NCBI RefSeq assembly: GCF_024391045.1
Contig: NZ_JANFCZ010000012.1
Location: 53,715 to 117,714, forward strand
Reading direction: 5' to 3'
Length of the DNA stretch: 64,000 nucleotides
Source of the DNA: Pseudarthrobacter sulfonivorans
GTDB lineage: Bacteria; Actinomycetota; Actinomycetes; Actinomycetales; Micrococcaceae
Shown: one piece after another, positions 17,616 through 25,928 of the stretch
How positions within the stretch are numbered: the stretch's first letter is position 1
How the letters are laid out: each line of letters starts with the position of its first letter
Program-made: the position numbers and the translations under genes
The notes under the pieces: generated by a model
Database searches by the model: none
What the model was told of the DNA's origin: nothing
The model's input: the letters and a program-made list of their open reading frames with translations, nothing else

Positions 17616-17768
17616 GGGGCAATACTAGGCCCTGCGCTAAAGATCATTCAGCGGTAGCTTTCAACATTTGAGGGACGGTTTAGTGCACCTCAGTGCGGCA
17701 AGCGATCCGCCGAGGGGCACCACGTGACCTGACGTTTCCGGACACCGAGGATCAGCGCTGACGAAAGC

Positions 17769-17855
17769 AGCACGTTCGTGCCGGTCTAGGGCTTTCCGCA
17801 GCGTAAGACTCGGCGTAGGCTTACCAGGAATCCAAGAACGGCACGATCGTACCTA
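17769..17855. promoter_or_regulatory. Second pair of near-palindromic sites upstream of hipB (candidate HipB operator)
   Basis: GCACGTTCGTGC (17770-17781) is a perfect palindrome around TT. GGCACGATCGTACC (17841-17854) is near-perfect and ends 13 bp before the hipB GTG. HipB-type antitoxins repress their own operon through several operators, and a pair flanking a weak promoter (TAGGCT at 17816-17821) fits that model. Binding is inferred. Confidence 0.6.
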
Positions 17856-17867
17856 TCGGAGGTGTCA

Positions 17868-18143
17868 GTGGAACCCTTGACCGATCTGCTGGCCAGGGAG
17901 GTGCGCTCCCGGCGTGGCCAACTGGGGCTCACCCAACGCGACCTCGCGGACATGGCCGGGGTCTCGGAACGGTTCCTCCGGTTCGTGGAGCAGGGCAAGC
18001 CCAGTGTCCAGTTGGATTCGCTGACCGCGGTCCTGGACACCTTGGGCCTCGAACTGCGGCTCGCCACCCGAACCAGCCAGGCCGACCGTGCGCTCACAGA
18101 CCCGGCAATTGCCCCCGGCTCGGTCGGAGAAGCGCAGCCATGA
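17868..18143 (+). CDS. hipB: HipB-type antitoxin, XRE family regulator
   Basis: GGAGG sits 5 bases before the GTG at 17868; a GTG 6 bases earlier lies inside the ribosome site. The 91-residue protein has one Cro/C1-type helix-turn-helix (LGLTQRDLADMAGVSERFLRFVEQGKPSVQLDSLTAVLDTLGLEL). The extended tail is rich in Asp, Ala and Pro. It overlaps the hipA start by ATGA. It should neutralise HipA and repress the operon through the near-palindromes just upstream. Confidence 0.88.
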   Translation: MEPLTDLLAREVRSRRGQLGLTQRDLADMAGVSERFLRFVEQGKPSVQLDSLTAVLDTLGLELRLATRTSQADRALTDPAIAPGSVGEAQP

Positions 18144-19384
18144 AGCACCGCATCGCGGACATCTACAAGGCCGGTGTCCTGGCAGCCAAACTGGAGCGGC
18201 ATGACGGTGGCACCCGGTTCAACTACCTCCCGGCCTACCTCCAAAGCGGGGGACCCGCCGTCGCCAGTTCCCTGCCCCTCACCACCGAACCGGTGATCTC
18301 GGCAGCGGGGGCGGCGCCGCCGTACTTCACCGGGCTCCTGCCGGAGGGGCGCCGGCTCAACGCGCTGCGCCGTTCCATCAAGACCAGCGCCGACGACGAC
18401 CTGTCCCTGCTCATCGCCGCCGGGGCGAACCCCGTGGGGGACGTCCAGATCGTGGGCCACGGCGAGCCGCTGGACCCGGATGAACACGCCGTGGAACTGG
18501 ACCCCAGGCTGCCCGTGGACTTCGACCAACTGCTGGGCGACCCGGACCTGATCGACCCCGTGGCCCTCGCCGGTGTGCAGGACAAATTGTCCGCCGGGAT
18601 GATCTCGCTGCCCGTTGCCAGCGCCGGCAGGCGGTTCATCCTCAAACTCAACGCCCCCGAGTTCCCGCACGTAGTGGAGAACGAGCTGGTTATGTTCCGC
18701 TACGCGGCGCGGCTGCGGATTCCCGTGAGCACCGTGCGGCTGATCCAGGATGTTGCCGGCAGGCCGGGCCTGCTCGTGGAACGATTCGACCGCATCCCGG
18801 TTCCCGGCGGCGGGGCCAACGAGGTCCAGCGGCTGCCCGTGGAAGACGGCGCCCAGGTGCTGAAACTGTACCCGGCCGACAAGTACAACGTGGGCTACGG
18901 GACGGTGTGCCACGCCCTGGCCGACCACTGCGCCGCGCCCCTGCCCGCCTTGCGAAACCTTGCCATTCAAGGGGCTTTCGCATGGCTGAGCGGCAATGGG
19001 GACCTGCATGCCAAGAACGTGTCCATGGTCCAGCAGCCGCACGGGGAGTGGACCATCGCGCCCGTCTACGACATCCCCTCCACCGTGGTTTACGGCGACA
19101 AAACCATGGCGCTGACCCTGAGCGGGAAGCGCAGCGGGATTTCGCGCCGGCATTTCCTGGGCTGGGCCAAGGACCTGGGACTCACCGACCGGACGGCAAA
19201 CCAAGTGGTCGAGCTTGCCCTCAAAGCATCCGGTCCGCTGATCGCGGACCTGGAGTCGGGGTCGGCTTTCGCCGGCGTCCCAGGTCCGGTAAGGAACGAC
19301 GACGGCGGCTCGCCGTTTCCTGACATGGTCACCAGGGCATGGGTCAAGGAACTCAAGCACCGCAGGCGGTTGCTGGAGGGCTGA
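18140..19384 (+). CDS. hipA: HipA-type serine/threonine kinase toxin
   Basis: The 414-residue protein is close to the usual 430-440. Its order is an N-terminal Couple_hipA domain (AAPPYFTGLLPEGRRLNALRR), the activation-loop-like AGVQDKLSAGM, lysine in FILKLN for ATP, and LLVERFDR. It continues with the catalytic loop GNGDLHAKN (about 284-292, with catalytic Asp and metal-binding Asn) and APVYDIPST with the second metal Asp. All key residues are present, so the kinase should be active. E. coli HipA phosphorylates glutamyl-tRNA synthetase and causes persistence; the target here is unproven. Confidence 0.9.
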   Translation: MKHRIADIYKAGVLAAKLERHDGGTRFNYLPAYLQSGGPAVASSLPLTTEPVISAAGAAPPYFTGLLPEGRRLNALRRSIKTSADDDLSLLIAAGANPVGDVQIVGHGEPLDPDEHAVELDPRLPVDFDQLLGDPDLIDPVALAGVQDKLSAGMISLPVASAGRRFILKLNAPEFPHVVENELVMFRYAARLRIPVSTVRLIQDVAGRPGLLVERFDRIPVPGGGANEVQRLPVEDGAQVLKLYPADKYNVGYGTVCHALADHCAAPLPALRNLAIQGAFAWLSGNGDLHAKNVSMVQQPHGEWTIAPVYDIPSTVVYGDKTMALTLSGKRSGISRRHFLGWAKDLGLTDRTANQVVELALKASGPLIADLESGSAFAGVPGPVRNDDGGSPFPDMVTRAWVKELKHRRRLLEG

Positions 19385-19403
19385 GGCACCCACGGTGGGT
19401 GCC
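19385..19403 (+). terminator. Hairpin after hipA
   Basis: GGCACCCAC-G-GTGGGTGCC is a perfect 9-bp stem beginning right after the hipA stop, in the gap between convergent genes. No U tract follows on the + strand. Confidence 0.5.
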
Positions 19404-19446
19404 GCCGTCGGGCGTTTCCCCTGTTGCACCCCGCGGAGGAAGGGGC

Positions 19447-20064
19447 CTAGAGGTGCTGGATGCCTGCCCGCTGCATGGCGTCCTTGTAGACTTCCACGCT
19501 CTTGGCCAGGAGGTCTTCCTGCTTGGCCTCGGAAACAGCAAAGGCCCGCCCGCCGAGCGCGCTGGCCTTATAGATCTTGATGCCGCTGTTCTTCAGGGAG
19601 GAATGGTAGGTCTTCTCGAACAGGGTGAGGAACGTGGAGGCATCCGTGCCGTGGGCGATAACTGCCGAGACCCGCCGGTTGATTTTCAGGAACTGGCGGA
19701 AGGGCCGCAGGCCGTCGGTCTTTTCCTGGACGTTCAGCGCCGAGGGCAGCTCGGGGTCGCGGACCCACGGGTAGGCGTTCCACGGCATCACGTAGCGGGG
19801 ATCGAGTTCCGCGAGTTCGTAGATTTGCGTGGCCCGACGCGCAGCCTCGTCGTCATTGAAGTGGGAGACGAACCCGGATTCAGTGCCCTTGCCCGGGCTG
19901 ACGTGGAGGCTGACGATGCGGCATTCGTCCTCGTCGTGCACGGGGTCGATGTACGGAACAACGGACCCGGGCTTCTTTTCCATCAGTTCGTCGCAAAGCT
20001 GCGTTACCGCCGCGATGTTTGGTTCCTGTAGCAGGGCCTTTTTTTCGTCCCAGTCAATCGTCAC
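19447..20064 (-). CDS. Uracil-DNA-glycosylase-superfamily-like protein
   Basis: GGGAG lies 5 bases before the GTG at 20064. This 205-residue soluble protein has segments that recall the UDG fold of small uncharacterised glycosylases: VSPGKGTESGFVSHFNDDEAAR (the region with the catalytic Asp/Asn), MPWNAYPW, and VIAHGTDAS near the position of the His loop. The match is by motif spacing only, and I cannot prove glycosylase activity. It is convergent with hipA and has no operon partner. Confidence 0.5.
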   Translation of the reverse strand: MTIDWDEKKALLQEPNIAAVTQLCDELMEKKPGSVVPYIDPVHDEDECRIVSLHVSPGKGTESGFVSHFNDDEAARRATQIYELAELDPRYVMPWNAYPWVRDPELPSALNVQEKTDGLRPFRQFLKINRRVSAVIAHGTDASTFLTLFEKTYHSSLKNSGIKIYKASALGGRAFAVSEAKQEDLLAKSVEVYKDAMQRAGIQHL

Positions 20065-20177
20065 GATCTCTCCCTCAGCAGCAAGGCGTCCAGAATCAGG
20101 CGTCTTATGCCACTCTACGCTTTTGCGCGTTTGGGTGCCCAGGGGTCTTGTCCGGCCCGGGCTCCGCCTGCCCGGTT

Positions 20178-21572
20178 TCAGGGCGCGGACGCATGCTTTG
20201 AAGAGGCGCGGCTAAAGGCTCTCTTCCGGGGCCCACGGGTGAGGGGAGTCCCGGGCATCGGGGGTGCCGTTGAGCGGTACGTATGGCCGGTTGGGGTGGT
20301 CACTTCGACCGTATGGCGCGGGCCGGGGACCGGCTGGGCGGCCCAGCCCGGTGATTCTTTGGTGTGGTTGCACGCTTCGCAAAGCCCCTGGCCGTTGTCC
20401 GTGCTTGTTGGGCCGTCGCTGCGCCACGGGATGATGTGGTCGTGATGCCGGATCGGCGCATCACAATATGGGGTGCGGCAAGTATCGTCGCGGGCCTGCA
20501 GGAAGCCGCGGAGCCGTTCCGGGAATAGCCGCGCCTTCGAATCCATGGACACCAAATCACCGCTGCCAGGGGCGGTGTAGAGCCGGCGGAGCCAGACGTT
20601 GAACGCGGGATCGTCCGTAAGCAGGGCCTGCCTGGCCCAGTGGCCGGGAACGATGCCGTAACCCTGCAGCCGGGCCGGTTCGCTGTCCCCCTGAAACAGC
20701 GTCCGGTCGGTCATGATGAGCTGGATTTCGATGCCGGTAGGCCCGCCCCGGGTACCTGTGATGCGTTCCACCAGGTCATCAGCCATGATCTGGCCGTTGG
20801 ACCGTTCGTCACCTGACGAACGCAGGGCAGCGGCGTTGCGGGTGAGCGCCGCATGGACGGCCACGCCCTGCGCCACTGGCAGCAGCGCGGTCAGGTAAGT
20901 CATGGTGTCCGGCGCCGGGCGCAGGCTGACGCCCCGTTCGGTGACAGCATGGCTGGCTCGCTTCGCAACAGATCGGGGGTCCCGCCGGTAGGCTGCTGCG
21001 CGGACGGCGCCAACAATGGCCCGGTCGCCGGCGCCGGCCAGCGAACCGGAATCCGCGGCGATCTCCTCATCCACGGCGCACCGGTCTTCCGCGCTCAGGC
21101 ACGCTGTTTCCCGCACTAGCAAGGTGGCACGCCACTCGTTCAGCTGCCCCGTCTGCAGGGCAGCCAGCGTGTGGGGCATCTCGGTGGCAAGGGCCTTTGC
21201 CAGGCCCAATAGCCTGCCGCCGCGGGCGGGGGATTCCCGCCGTGCCAGCGCGATCTGTGCGCCGACACCGGCTCCCTGTTGTTCCGCCGGAACTCCCGCC
21301 GTTGCCTGCGCACGTCTCTCGACGGCGTCGAACGTCACCGATATCCGCGCCTGCGCGGCAGCGGCGGCCGACTTCACATCCTCAAGTTCCCGCAGTTGGG
21401 CGATGAGGGCCGGACCGTCACCTGCGGGACGGACGGAGTGCAGAATACTCAGGGCATCCGCAAGGCCGGATGCGCGGTTTCCCGCCTGCCCAGTCGCCTG
21501 CCCTGCCGCCGAACCCTGAATGGCCTCCATAAGGAAAGTCTTCCAGGGGTGTCCGGTCATGTCGCGCACCAT
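20178..21572 (-). CDS. DUF222/HNH endonuclease domain protein (13E12-like)
   Basis: From the ATG at 21572 the protein has 464 residues; starts at 21560 or 21530 are possible, and longer forms would run into the divergent gene. The long helical DUF222 region includes [37 protein letters not shown] segments. The C-terminus is an HNH nuclease module: [19 protein letters not shown] ... [15 protein letters not shown], with two Cys pairs, the HDHI His-Asp-His and the final Asn-His. This family is highly expanded in actinobacteria. The role is unknown; nuclease activity is inferred. Confidence 0.85.
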   Translation of the reverse strand: MVRDMTGHPWKTFLMEAIQGSAAGQATGQAGNRASGLADALSILHSVRPAGDGPALIAQLRELEDVKSAAAAAQARISVTFDAVERRAQATAGVPAEQQGAGVGAQIALARRESPARGGRLLGLAKALATEMPHTLAALQTGQLNEWRATLLVRETACLSAEDRCAVDEEIAADSGSLAGAGDRAIVGAVRAAAYRRDPRSVAKRASHAVTERGVSLRPAPDTMTYLTALLPVAQGVAVHAALTRNAAALRSSGDERSNGQIMADDLVERITGTRGGPTGIEIQLIMTDRTLFQGDSEPARLQGYGIVPGHWARQALLTDDPAFNVWLRRLYTAPGSGDLVSMDSKARLFPERLRGFLQARDDTCRTPYCDAPIRHHDHIIPWRSDGPTSTDNGQGLCEACNHTKESPGWAAQPVPGPRHTVEVTTPTGHTYRSTAPPMPGTPLTRGPRKRAFSRASSKHASAP

Positions 21573-21577
21573 CGCAC

Positions 21578-21629
21578 CGTATGTGGATGAACCGGCTGCA
21601 GATAAGACGTATGTGGATAAACCGCCTGC
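21578..21629. repeat. Tandem direct repeat between divergent nuclease genes
   Basis: CGTATGTGGATGAACCGGCT (21578-21597) recurs as CGTATGTGGATAAACCGCCT (21608-21627), with one period of 30 bp and two differences. The repeats lie between the divergent HNH and GIY-YIG-like genes and may be operators or a small duplication. Confidence 0.45.
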
Positions 21630-21675
21630 GGAGAGCAGCCCCGCAAACGGTGCCGCCGCGGGTAACCTCAACAGG

Positions 21676-22176
21676 ATGAACAGGAAAACGCTCAAGTCTG
21701 ACGGCTTCACAGGCTTCAGGCCGTTCGACAGCCTCGAGATCATGCGGGTTCCGCAGGGCACCGGCGTGTTCGCCGTCCTGCGGCCCAACGAGTACGAGCC
21801 ACATTTCCTGAAGAGAAGCACCGCGGGCGTCTTCAAGAAGAAGGTCCCCACCGTGCCAGCCGAAGCGCTGTTCAGCGAGTGGGTGGACGGCGCGGACATC
21901 CTCTACATCGGCAAGGCGGGCCTCGGGAGCAAAGGCAACCGGGGCCTCCGGAGCCAGATCAAGGAGTTCCTGGACTTCGGGAGGGGTTTGCCGCCGGGTC
22001 ACTGGGACGGCCGGCTGATCTGGCAGCTGACCCACACGGACGAACTGATCATGGCGTGGAAAGAGTTGCCCGCCGATCACGTGAACCAGGCTGAAGCCGC
22101 CTACCACGCTGCCTTCGTGGCGGACCACGGAAAGCTGCCGTTCGCGAATCTGGTGCAGGCCAAGCCGAAGGGCTGA
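21676..22176 (+). CDS. GIY-YIG-like nuclease-fold protein
   Basis: The best start is the ATG at 21676 ([10 protein letters not shown]), giving 166 residues; earlier in-frame starts would overlap the divergent HNH gene. The pattern TGVFAVLRP ... DILYIGKAG ... [14 protein letters not shown] ... [10 protein letters not shown] ... LPFANL places the beta strands, the Arg/Lys helix, a Glu and a final Asn where GIY-YIG endonucleases have them. It has no other domain. A stand-alone function in repair or recombination is possible but not shown. It ends one base before the convergent S4 gene. Confidence 0.6.
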   Translation: MNRKTLKSDGFTGFRPFDSLEIMRVPQGTGVFAVLRPNEYEPHFLKRSTAGVFKKKVPTVPAEALFSEWVDGADILYIGKAGLGSKGNRGLRSQIKEFLDFGRGLPPGHWDGRLIWQLTHTDELIMAWKELPADHVNQAEAAYHAAFVADHGKLPFANLVQAKPKG

Positions 22177-22177
22177 C

Positions 22178-22558
22178 TTAGGAGCCCTTGAGTCGTTCCA
22201 TTTCGCGCCGGTCCTTCTTGGTGGGCCGTCCGGCGCCACGGTCGCGCTGCGGCAGTCCCAGCGCCGGTGCGACGGGCCGGGGCGGGGTGTGGTCCGTGAA
22301 GCAGTGGGAAGCGGCCTCGGCCCCGACCCGTTTGGCAATCAGCCGGCGGACTTCAAGAATGCGTTCGAAGCCGGACATCCGGATGGTGACGGTCTCGCCC
22401 GTGACCAGCGTGGCGGACGCTTTCGCGGGGCTGCCGTTGAGCCGCACGTGTCCGGCCCGGCACGCGGCAGTGGCGGCGGAGCGGGTCTTGTAGGCGCGGA
22501 TCGCCCACAGCCACGCATCGAGGCGGACGCTGGCGGGGGAGGCAGGAAGGCTGGTCAT
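22178..22558 (-). CDS. S4-domain RNA-binding protein (Hsp15-like)
   Basis: The protein starting at 22558 has 126 residues, like Hsp15/YrfH homologues. The S4 motif is VRLDAWLWAIRAYKTRSAATAACRAGHVRLNGSPAKASATLVTGETVTIR, with a basic C-terminus (GRPTKKDRREMERLKGS) for RNA contact. Hsp15 recycles stalled 50S subunits carrying peptidyl-tRNA; that role is transferred by family. It is the last gene on this strand before the two-component system and is convergent with the GIY-YIG-like gene. Confidence 0.82.
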   Translation of the reverse strand: MTSLPASPASVRLDAWLWAIRAYKTRSAATAACRAGHVRLNGSPAKASATLVTGETVTIRMSGFERILEVRRLIAKRVGAEAASHCFTDHTPPRPVAPALGLPQRDRGAGRPTKKDRREMERLKGS

Positions 22559-22601
22559 GGCTGGCACCGAGTATACGGCGTGGCACGCCCGGACCGGCAG
22601 G

Positions 22602-23597
22602 TCAGGGGGTGGCCAGCGGAAGCGTGATCCGCATGGTGGTGCCGTCCGGGCCCGTGGCGGCGATCTCCACCGTCCCGCCGGCGGCGGTGGCCACATCGCG
22701 GACCAGCGCCAATCCGATGCCGAAGCTGCGTTGCGCCCGCGTACCGTCCGGACGCGGCGTCCTGACGAAGCGCTCGAAAATCCTGTCACGTTCGACGCCG
22801 GATATTCCGCTTCCCGTGTCCGTCACCGTGATCACGGCGCTGCGTTGGTTCGCTGCCGCGGCGAGCGTAATGGTCCCGCCGGCGGGAGTGTGCGCCAGGG
22901 CGTTGTCAGCCAGGGCCAAAATGGCGCGGCGCAGGCTGCTTTCGTCGATCCGGGCCAGCGGACGTGAGCCCGGCGTGACGTCGACGGTGACATCCTGGCC
23001 GTGGGCGATGGTCCGGACGCTCTCTGCAACGGACTCCACCACCCCGGCCACATCAACCGGTTCGGCAGGGGATTCTGCGGCGCCTCCCGTTGCGGCCAGG
23101 AGCAGTTCGTTGACGATGGCCGTCAGGGCGGAGGTTTCCTGCCGGATCCTGGCCAGGGCCTGTCCCGGCTTCGACTCAGGGGGAGCGTCGCGCTGGGCCA
23201 GTTGGATCCGGGCGTCCAGGATGGCCAGGGGCGTGCGCAGTTCGTGGCTGGCGTCCTGGACGAACCGGCGCTGCAGTGCCATCGCCGTACCCAAGGGCTC
23301 GATGGCGCTGCGGGCACTTAACCAGCCGATCACCCCGGCGAGGACGATCCCGGCCGCCCCGGCGATGATTAGGGCTTTAAGCAGGTCCTTGTAGTCAAGG
23401 TACGCAAAGTCTGCCGCTGGCCTGGCCGTTGCCGGCAGCTCGGGGTGGGACAGCTGGTTGGTCAGATAGATCGCGGCGCCGGCCAGGAGGCAGAGGACCA
23501 TCACGGCGCAGGCCACACTGATGCGGACAGCGATCCGGAGTGCGGCTTTGCGGAGGGTGGCCCGGTCCGGGTCCGCGGCCCGGGTTCGCTCATTCAT
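22602..23597 (-). CDS. Sensor histidine kinase
   Basis: The 331-residue protein has two membrane helices (about 20-45 and 72-95) around a short extracytoplasmic loop of about 28 residues. The H-box DASHELRTPLA follows, with His118 as the phospho-acceptor, then an ATPase domain with NALAHTPAGG (N box), DTGSGI (G1) and FGIGLALV (G2). The small loop suggests sensing within the membrane. It overlaps the response-regulator stop by 8 bp and ends the PAP2-DedA-regulator-kinase operon. A signal linked to lipid-carrier or envelope stress is inferred from the neighbours. Confidence 0.92.
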   Translation of the reverse strand: MNERTRAADPDRATLRKAALRIAVRISVACAVMVLCLLAGAAIYLTNQLSHPELPATARPAADFAYLDYKDLLKALIIAGAAGIVLAGVIGWLSARSAIEPLGTAMALQRRFVQDASHELRTPLAILDARIQLAQRDAPPESKPGQALARIRQETSALTAIVNELLLAATGGAAESPAEPVDVAGVVESVAESVRTIAHGQDVTVDVTPGSRPLARIDESSLRRAILALADNALAHTPAGGTITLAAAANQRSAVITVTDTGSGISGVERDRIFERFVRTPRPDGTRAQRSFGIGLALVRDVATAAGGTVEIAATGPDGTTMRITLPLATP

Positions 23598-24258
23598 GGC
23601 CGTCCCCGATCTGGTAGCCGACGCCGTGGACCGTCCGGATCACGTTCCGGGAAATCTTGCGGCGCAGGTGGTGGACATAGGTGTCAATGACGCTTGGCTG
23701 GTCGGTGGACGGGAAGACGGAACCGATGAGCTCGTCGCGGCTGAAGACGCGGTCCGGTTCGGTGGCAAGGGCCGCCAGCAACTCGCACTCCTTCGCGGTC
23801 AGCGTCACCTGGGGCCCGTAAACGGACCGCACGGAACGGCCGACTGCGTTCAGTTCCCAGTCGCCGATACTCACCGTGGGCTGGGCGTAGCTGCGCGTCA
23901 GAGCACGCAGCCGCGCGGCCAGCTCACCGGCGTCGAACGGTTTGGTCATGTAGTCGTTGGCGCCGGCGTCCAGGCCTCGGACCTTCTCATCCGTTGCGCC
24001 GAGGGCTGTCAGGATCAGCACCGGCGTCGAAATCCCTTTCGCCCGGAGAGCGTTGATGAGGGCAATCCCGTCCAGCCCGGGCAGGCCGCGGTCGATCACC
24101 ATGACATCCCAGGGGTCCCCGAGGGCAGCGCTCAGCCCACGTTTTCCGTCCGCCACCAGGCTGATCCGGTAGTCGCCTTCCAGCAGCTCGGCAATAAGCG
24201 GGCCCAGCACCGGATCGTCCTCGACCAGCAGCAGGGACGGCCGGGCATCTGTTGTCAT
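23590..24258 (-). CDS. OmpR/PhoB family response regulator
   Basis: Starting at the ATG at 24258 gives 222 residues; the upstream in-frame extension overlaps the dedA stop region and has no ribosome site. The receiver domain (1-118) has the acidic pair ED 13-14, phospho-acceptor Asp56 (VMVIDRGLPG) and Lys in YMTKPFDAGE. The winged-helix effector includes LTAKECELLAALATEPDRVFSRDELI and DTYVHHLRRKISR. It is 4 bp after dedA. A PmrA-like direct repeat upstream of the first gene of this operon is its probable binding site. Confidence 0.93.
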   Translation of the reverse strand: MTTDARPSLLLVEDDPVLGPLIAELLEGDYRISLVADGKRGLSAALGDPWDVMVIDRGLPGLDGIALINALRAKGISTPVLILTALGATDEKVRGLDAGANDYMTKPFDAGELAARLRALTRSYAQPTVSIGDWELNAVGRSVRSVYGPQVTLTAKECELLAALATEPDRVFSRDELIGSVFPSTDQPSVIDTYVHHLRRKISRNVIRTVHGVGYQIGDGHE

Positions 24259-24262
24259 GGGC

Positions 24263-24973
24263 CTATTCTTCCGTGGCCAGCTCTTCCACGCGCCGGTTTT
24301 CGGATTCTTCGGCCGGTTCCGCGACGTTGCCCTTGTTCTTGCGGCGCTTGAGGTACTCAATGCCCCACGGGATCACTGAAAGCAGGACCATGACCACGGC
24401 GATCAGGTCGATGTTGTTCGCGATGACCTCGAAGTGCCCCAGCCAGGAGCCCAACAAAATCACGGAGGCGGACCAGGCCACAGCGCCCACGATGTTCCAG
24501 AGGATGAATTTCCGGTAGGTGTAGTGGGCAATCCCGGCTGCCAGCGGGGCGTAGGTGCGGACGATCGGCACAAAACGGGCCAGCACCACCGCACCACCGC
24601 CATGCCGGTGGAAGAAGTCCTGAGTCTGGGTCAGGTGCGATGTTTTCAGGATCCGGGCATCGTCCTTGAACCAGCGCCTGCCGAACGTCCGGCCGAGGAG
24701 GAAACCGACCTGGTCGCCGGCCACCGCCGCCGCTGACACGACGCCGATCAGGACCGGGAGGGTGAGGTTCAGCTGCTGATGCAGCAGGCCGGCCGTGAAC
24801 AGCAGCGAGTCGCCGGGCAGGAACGGGAAGAGGACCCCGGATTCGATGAACACCATTCCGGCGATCACCGCCAGCGCGCCCGGCCCGAACCCTTCGAGGA
24901 GCCCCGCTGGGTCCAGCGGCGAGGAAGCCGCCACGGAGGCGGCCACCGTGGTCAGAGCATGAAATGACTGCAT
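24263..24973 (-). CDS. DedA family membrane protein
   Basis: AAAGG lies a few bases before the ATG at 24973. The 236-residue protein shows the DedA pattern FIESGVLFPFLPGDSLLFTAGLL, AAVAGDQVGFLLGRTFG and FFHRHGGGAVVLARFVPIVRTYAPLAAGI. It has several membrane helices and a long cytoplasmic acidic C-tail (ENRRVEELATEE). It differs clearly from the DedA at 17007-17615. It lies between a PAP2 phosphatase (30 bp) and the response regulator (4 bp). PAP2 plus DedA is what undecaprenyl-pyrophosphate recycling would need: dephosphorylation followed by flipping. Confidence 0.9.
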   Translation of the reverse strand: MQSFHALTTVAASVAASSPLDPAGLLEGFGPGALAVIAGMVFIESGVLFPFLPGDSLLFTAGLLHQQLNLTLPVLIGVVSAAAVAGDQVGFLLGRTFGRRWFKDDARILKTSHLTQTQDFFHRHGGGAVVLARFVPIVRTYAPLAAGIAHYTYRKFILWNIVGAVAWSASVILLGSWLGHFEVIANNIDLIAVVMVLLSVIPWGIEYLKRRKNKGNVAEPAEESENRRVEELATEE

Positions 24974-25003
24974 GATGCCTTTCTGGGGGCAGAGATTCTT
25001 GGC

Positions 25004-25789
25004 TTAGGGCAAGAAGGGGCGCGTGACCGCATTAACCGGTACCCGCTGCCACAACCGCGGCGCGAGCCAGGTCCAGCACCCGCTCACGAGGATCACAGCC
25101 GCGGTGCCCGCCAGAAGCGACCCGACGACGTCGGACGGGTAGTGGACGCCGATGTACAGCCGCGACCACGCCACGAGGGCCACCACCACCACGCCCGCAA
25201 TGGCAGCGAACTTTGCCCCGCGCGTCCCGCGCGCCAGGAAGTACACGGCGAAGGCAACCGTCACGGCGAAAGTGACGTGACCGCTCGGAAAACTATCCGC
25301 ACCGTTCTCCGGTGCCAGCGGGTCGAACAGCAACGTGGAATCGGGGCGCTGCCTGGCCACCAGGATCTTGAAGAATTCGCTCGCCACCCAACCGGACACG
25401 GCCACCAAGCCAAACGCCACGGCATTGACGGGAGCCCGGCGCACCAACAGCAGGACCAATGCGACGGCAGCGATCAGCAGAACCCCGGCTACCGGACCAA
25501 ACAGCAGGTTCAGGGCCATGGCCACGCCGGTCAGCGGGGCGCTGTGATGCTGGCTGAGGTTCTGGTCCACGGCAAGCTCGTCAGTGCTGATGCCCGGAAC
25601 GACGGCAACGGTGACGCCAAGAACCACGACCGCGGCCGCCAGGAGGATCCCCCACAGAACCCAGAGCCGGGGCCGGGGCAGTGCAAGCAGCCGCGTTCCG
25701 GCGCCGCCGCGTGCGCCGTTCCGTGCGCCGCTTTGGGGGGCGTCTGCGCGGGCGGTGGACAGGTTGTTGCTGTGGACGGTGTCTGGCAT
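25004..25789 (-). CDS. PAP2 superfamily phosphatase (undecaprenyl-pyrophosphatase-like)
   Basis: GGAG is 6 bases before the ATG at 25789. The 261-residue protein has a cytoplasmic N-tail and about 6 membrane helices. All three lipid-phosphatase motifs are intact: KILVARQRP, FPSGHVTF and SRLYIGVHYPSD, whose His and Asp make the catalytic pair. It probably removes a phosphate from a lipid such as undecaprenyl pyrophosphate or phosphatidylglycerophosphate on the outer face of the membrane. It heads the operon with dedA, response regulator and kinase genes. Confidence 0.9.
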   Translation of the reverse strand: MPDTVHSNNLSTARADAPQSGARNGARGGAGTRLLALPRPRLWVLWGILLAAAVVVLGVTVAVVPGISTDELAVDQNLSQHHSAPLTGVAMALNLLFGPVAGVLLIAAVALVLLLVRRAPVNAVAFGLVAVSGWVASEFFKILVARQRPDSTLLFDPLAPENGADSFPSGHVTFAVTVAFAVYFLARGTRGAKFAAIAGVVVVALVAWSRLYIGVHYPSDVVGSLLAGTAAVILVSGCWTWLAPRLWQRVPVNAVTRPFLP

Positions 25790-25852
25790 CAAATACTCCG
25801 GCTCGCTCTCTGCGGCCGGCCGGCCGCGAAGGAACCAGTCTTTCCCGGCGCC

Positions 25853-25869
25853 CTTAAGGAATCCTTAAG
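25853..25869. promoter_or_regulatory. PmrA/BasR-type response-regulator box
   Basis: CTTAAG-GAATC-CTTAAG matches the YTTAAK-N5-YTTAAK consensus of the OmpR-family regulator PmrA, with half-sites 11 bp apart. It is also a perfect 17-bp palindrome. It lies 64 bp upstream of the PAP2 start and 60 bp before the divergent ctaG-like gene. Recognition by the OmpR-type regulator of this operon is inferred. Confidence 0.6.
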
Positions 25870-25928
25870 AATGAAGCCGCTCAGGGATCGCCCGGCGTTT
25901 TCCAAGGAACATCCCTTACCCTTGGCCA

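Noticed and set aside
17786..19429. Long open frame opposite hipBA
   Set aside because: hipB and hipA motifs are complete on the + strand; the reverse frame is a shadow.
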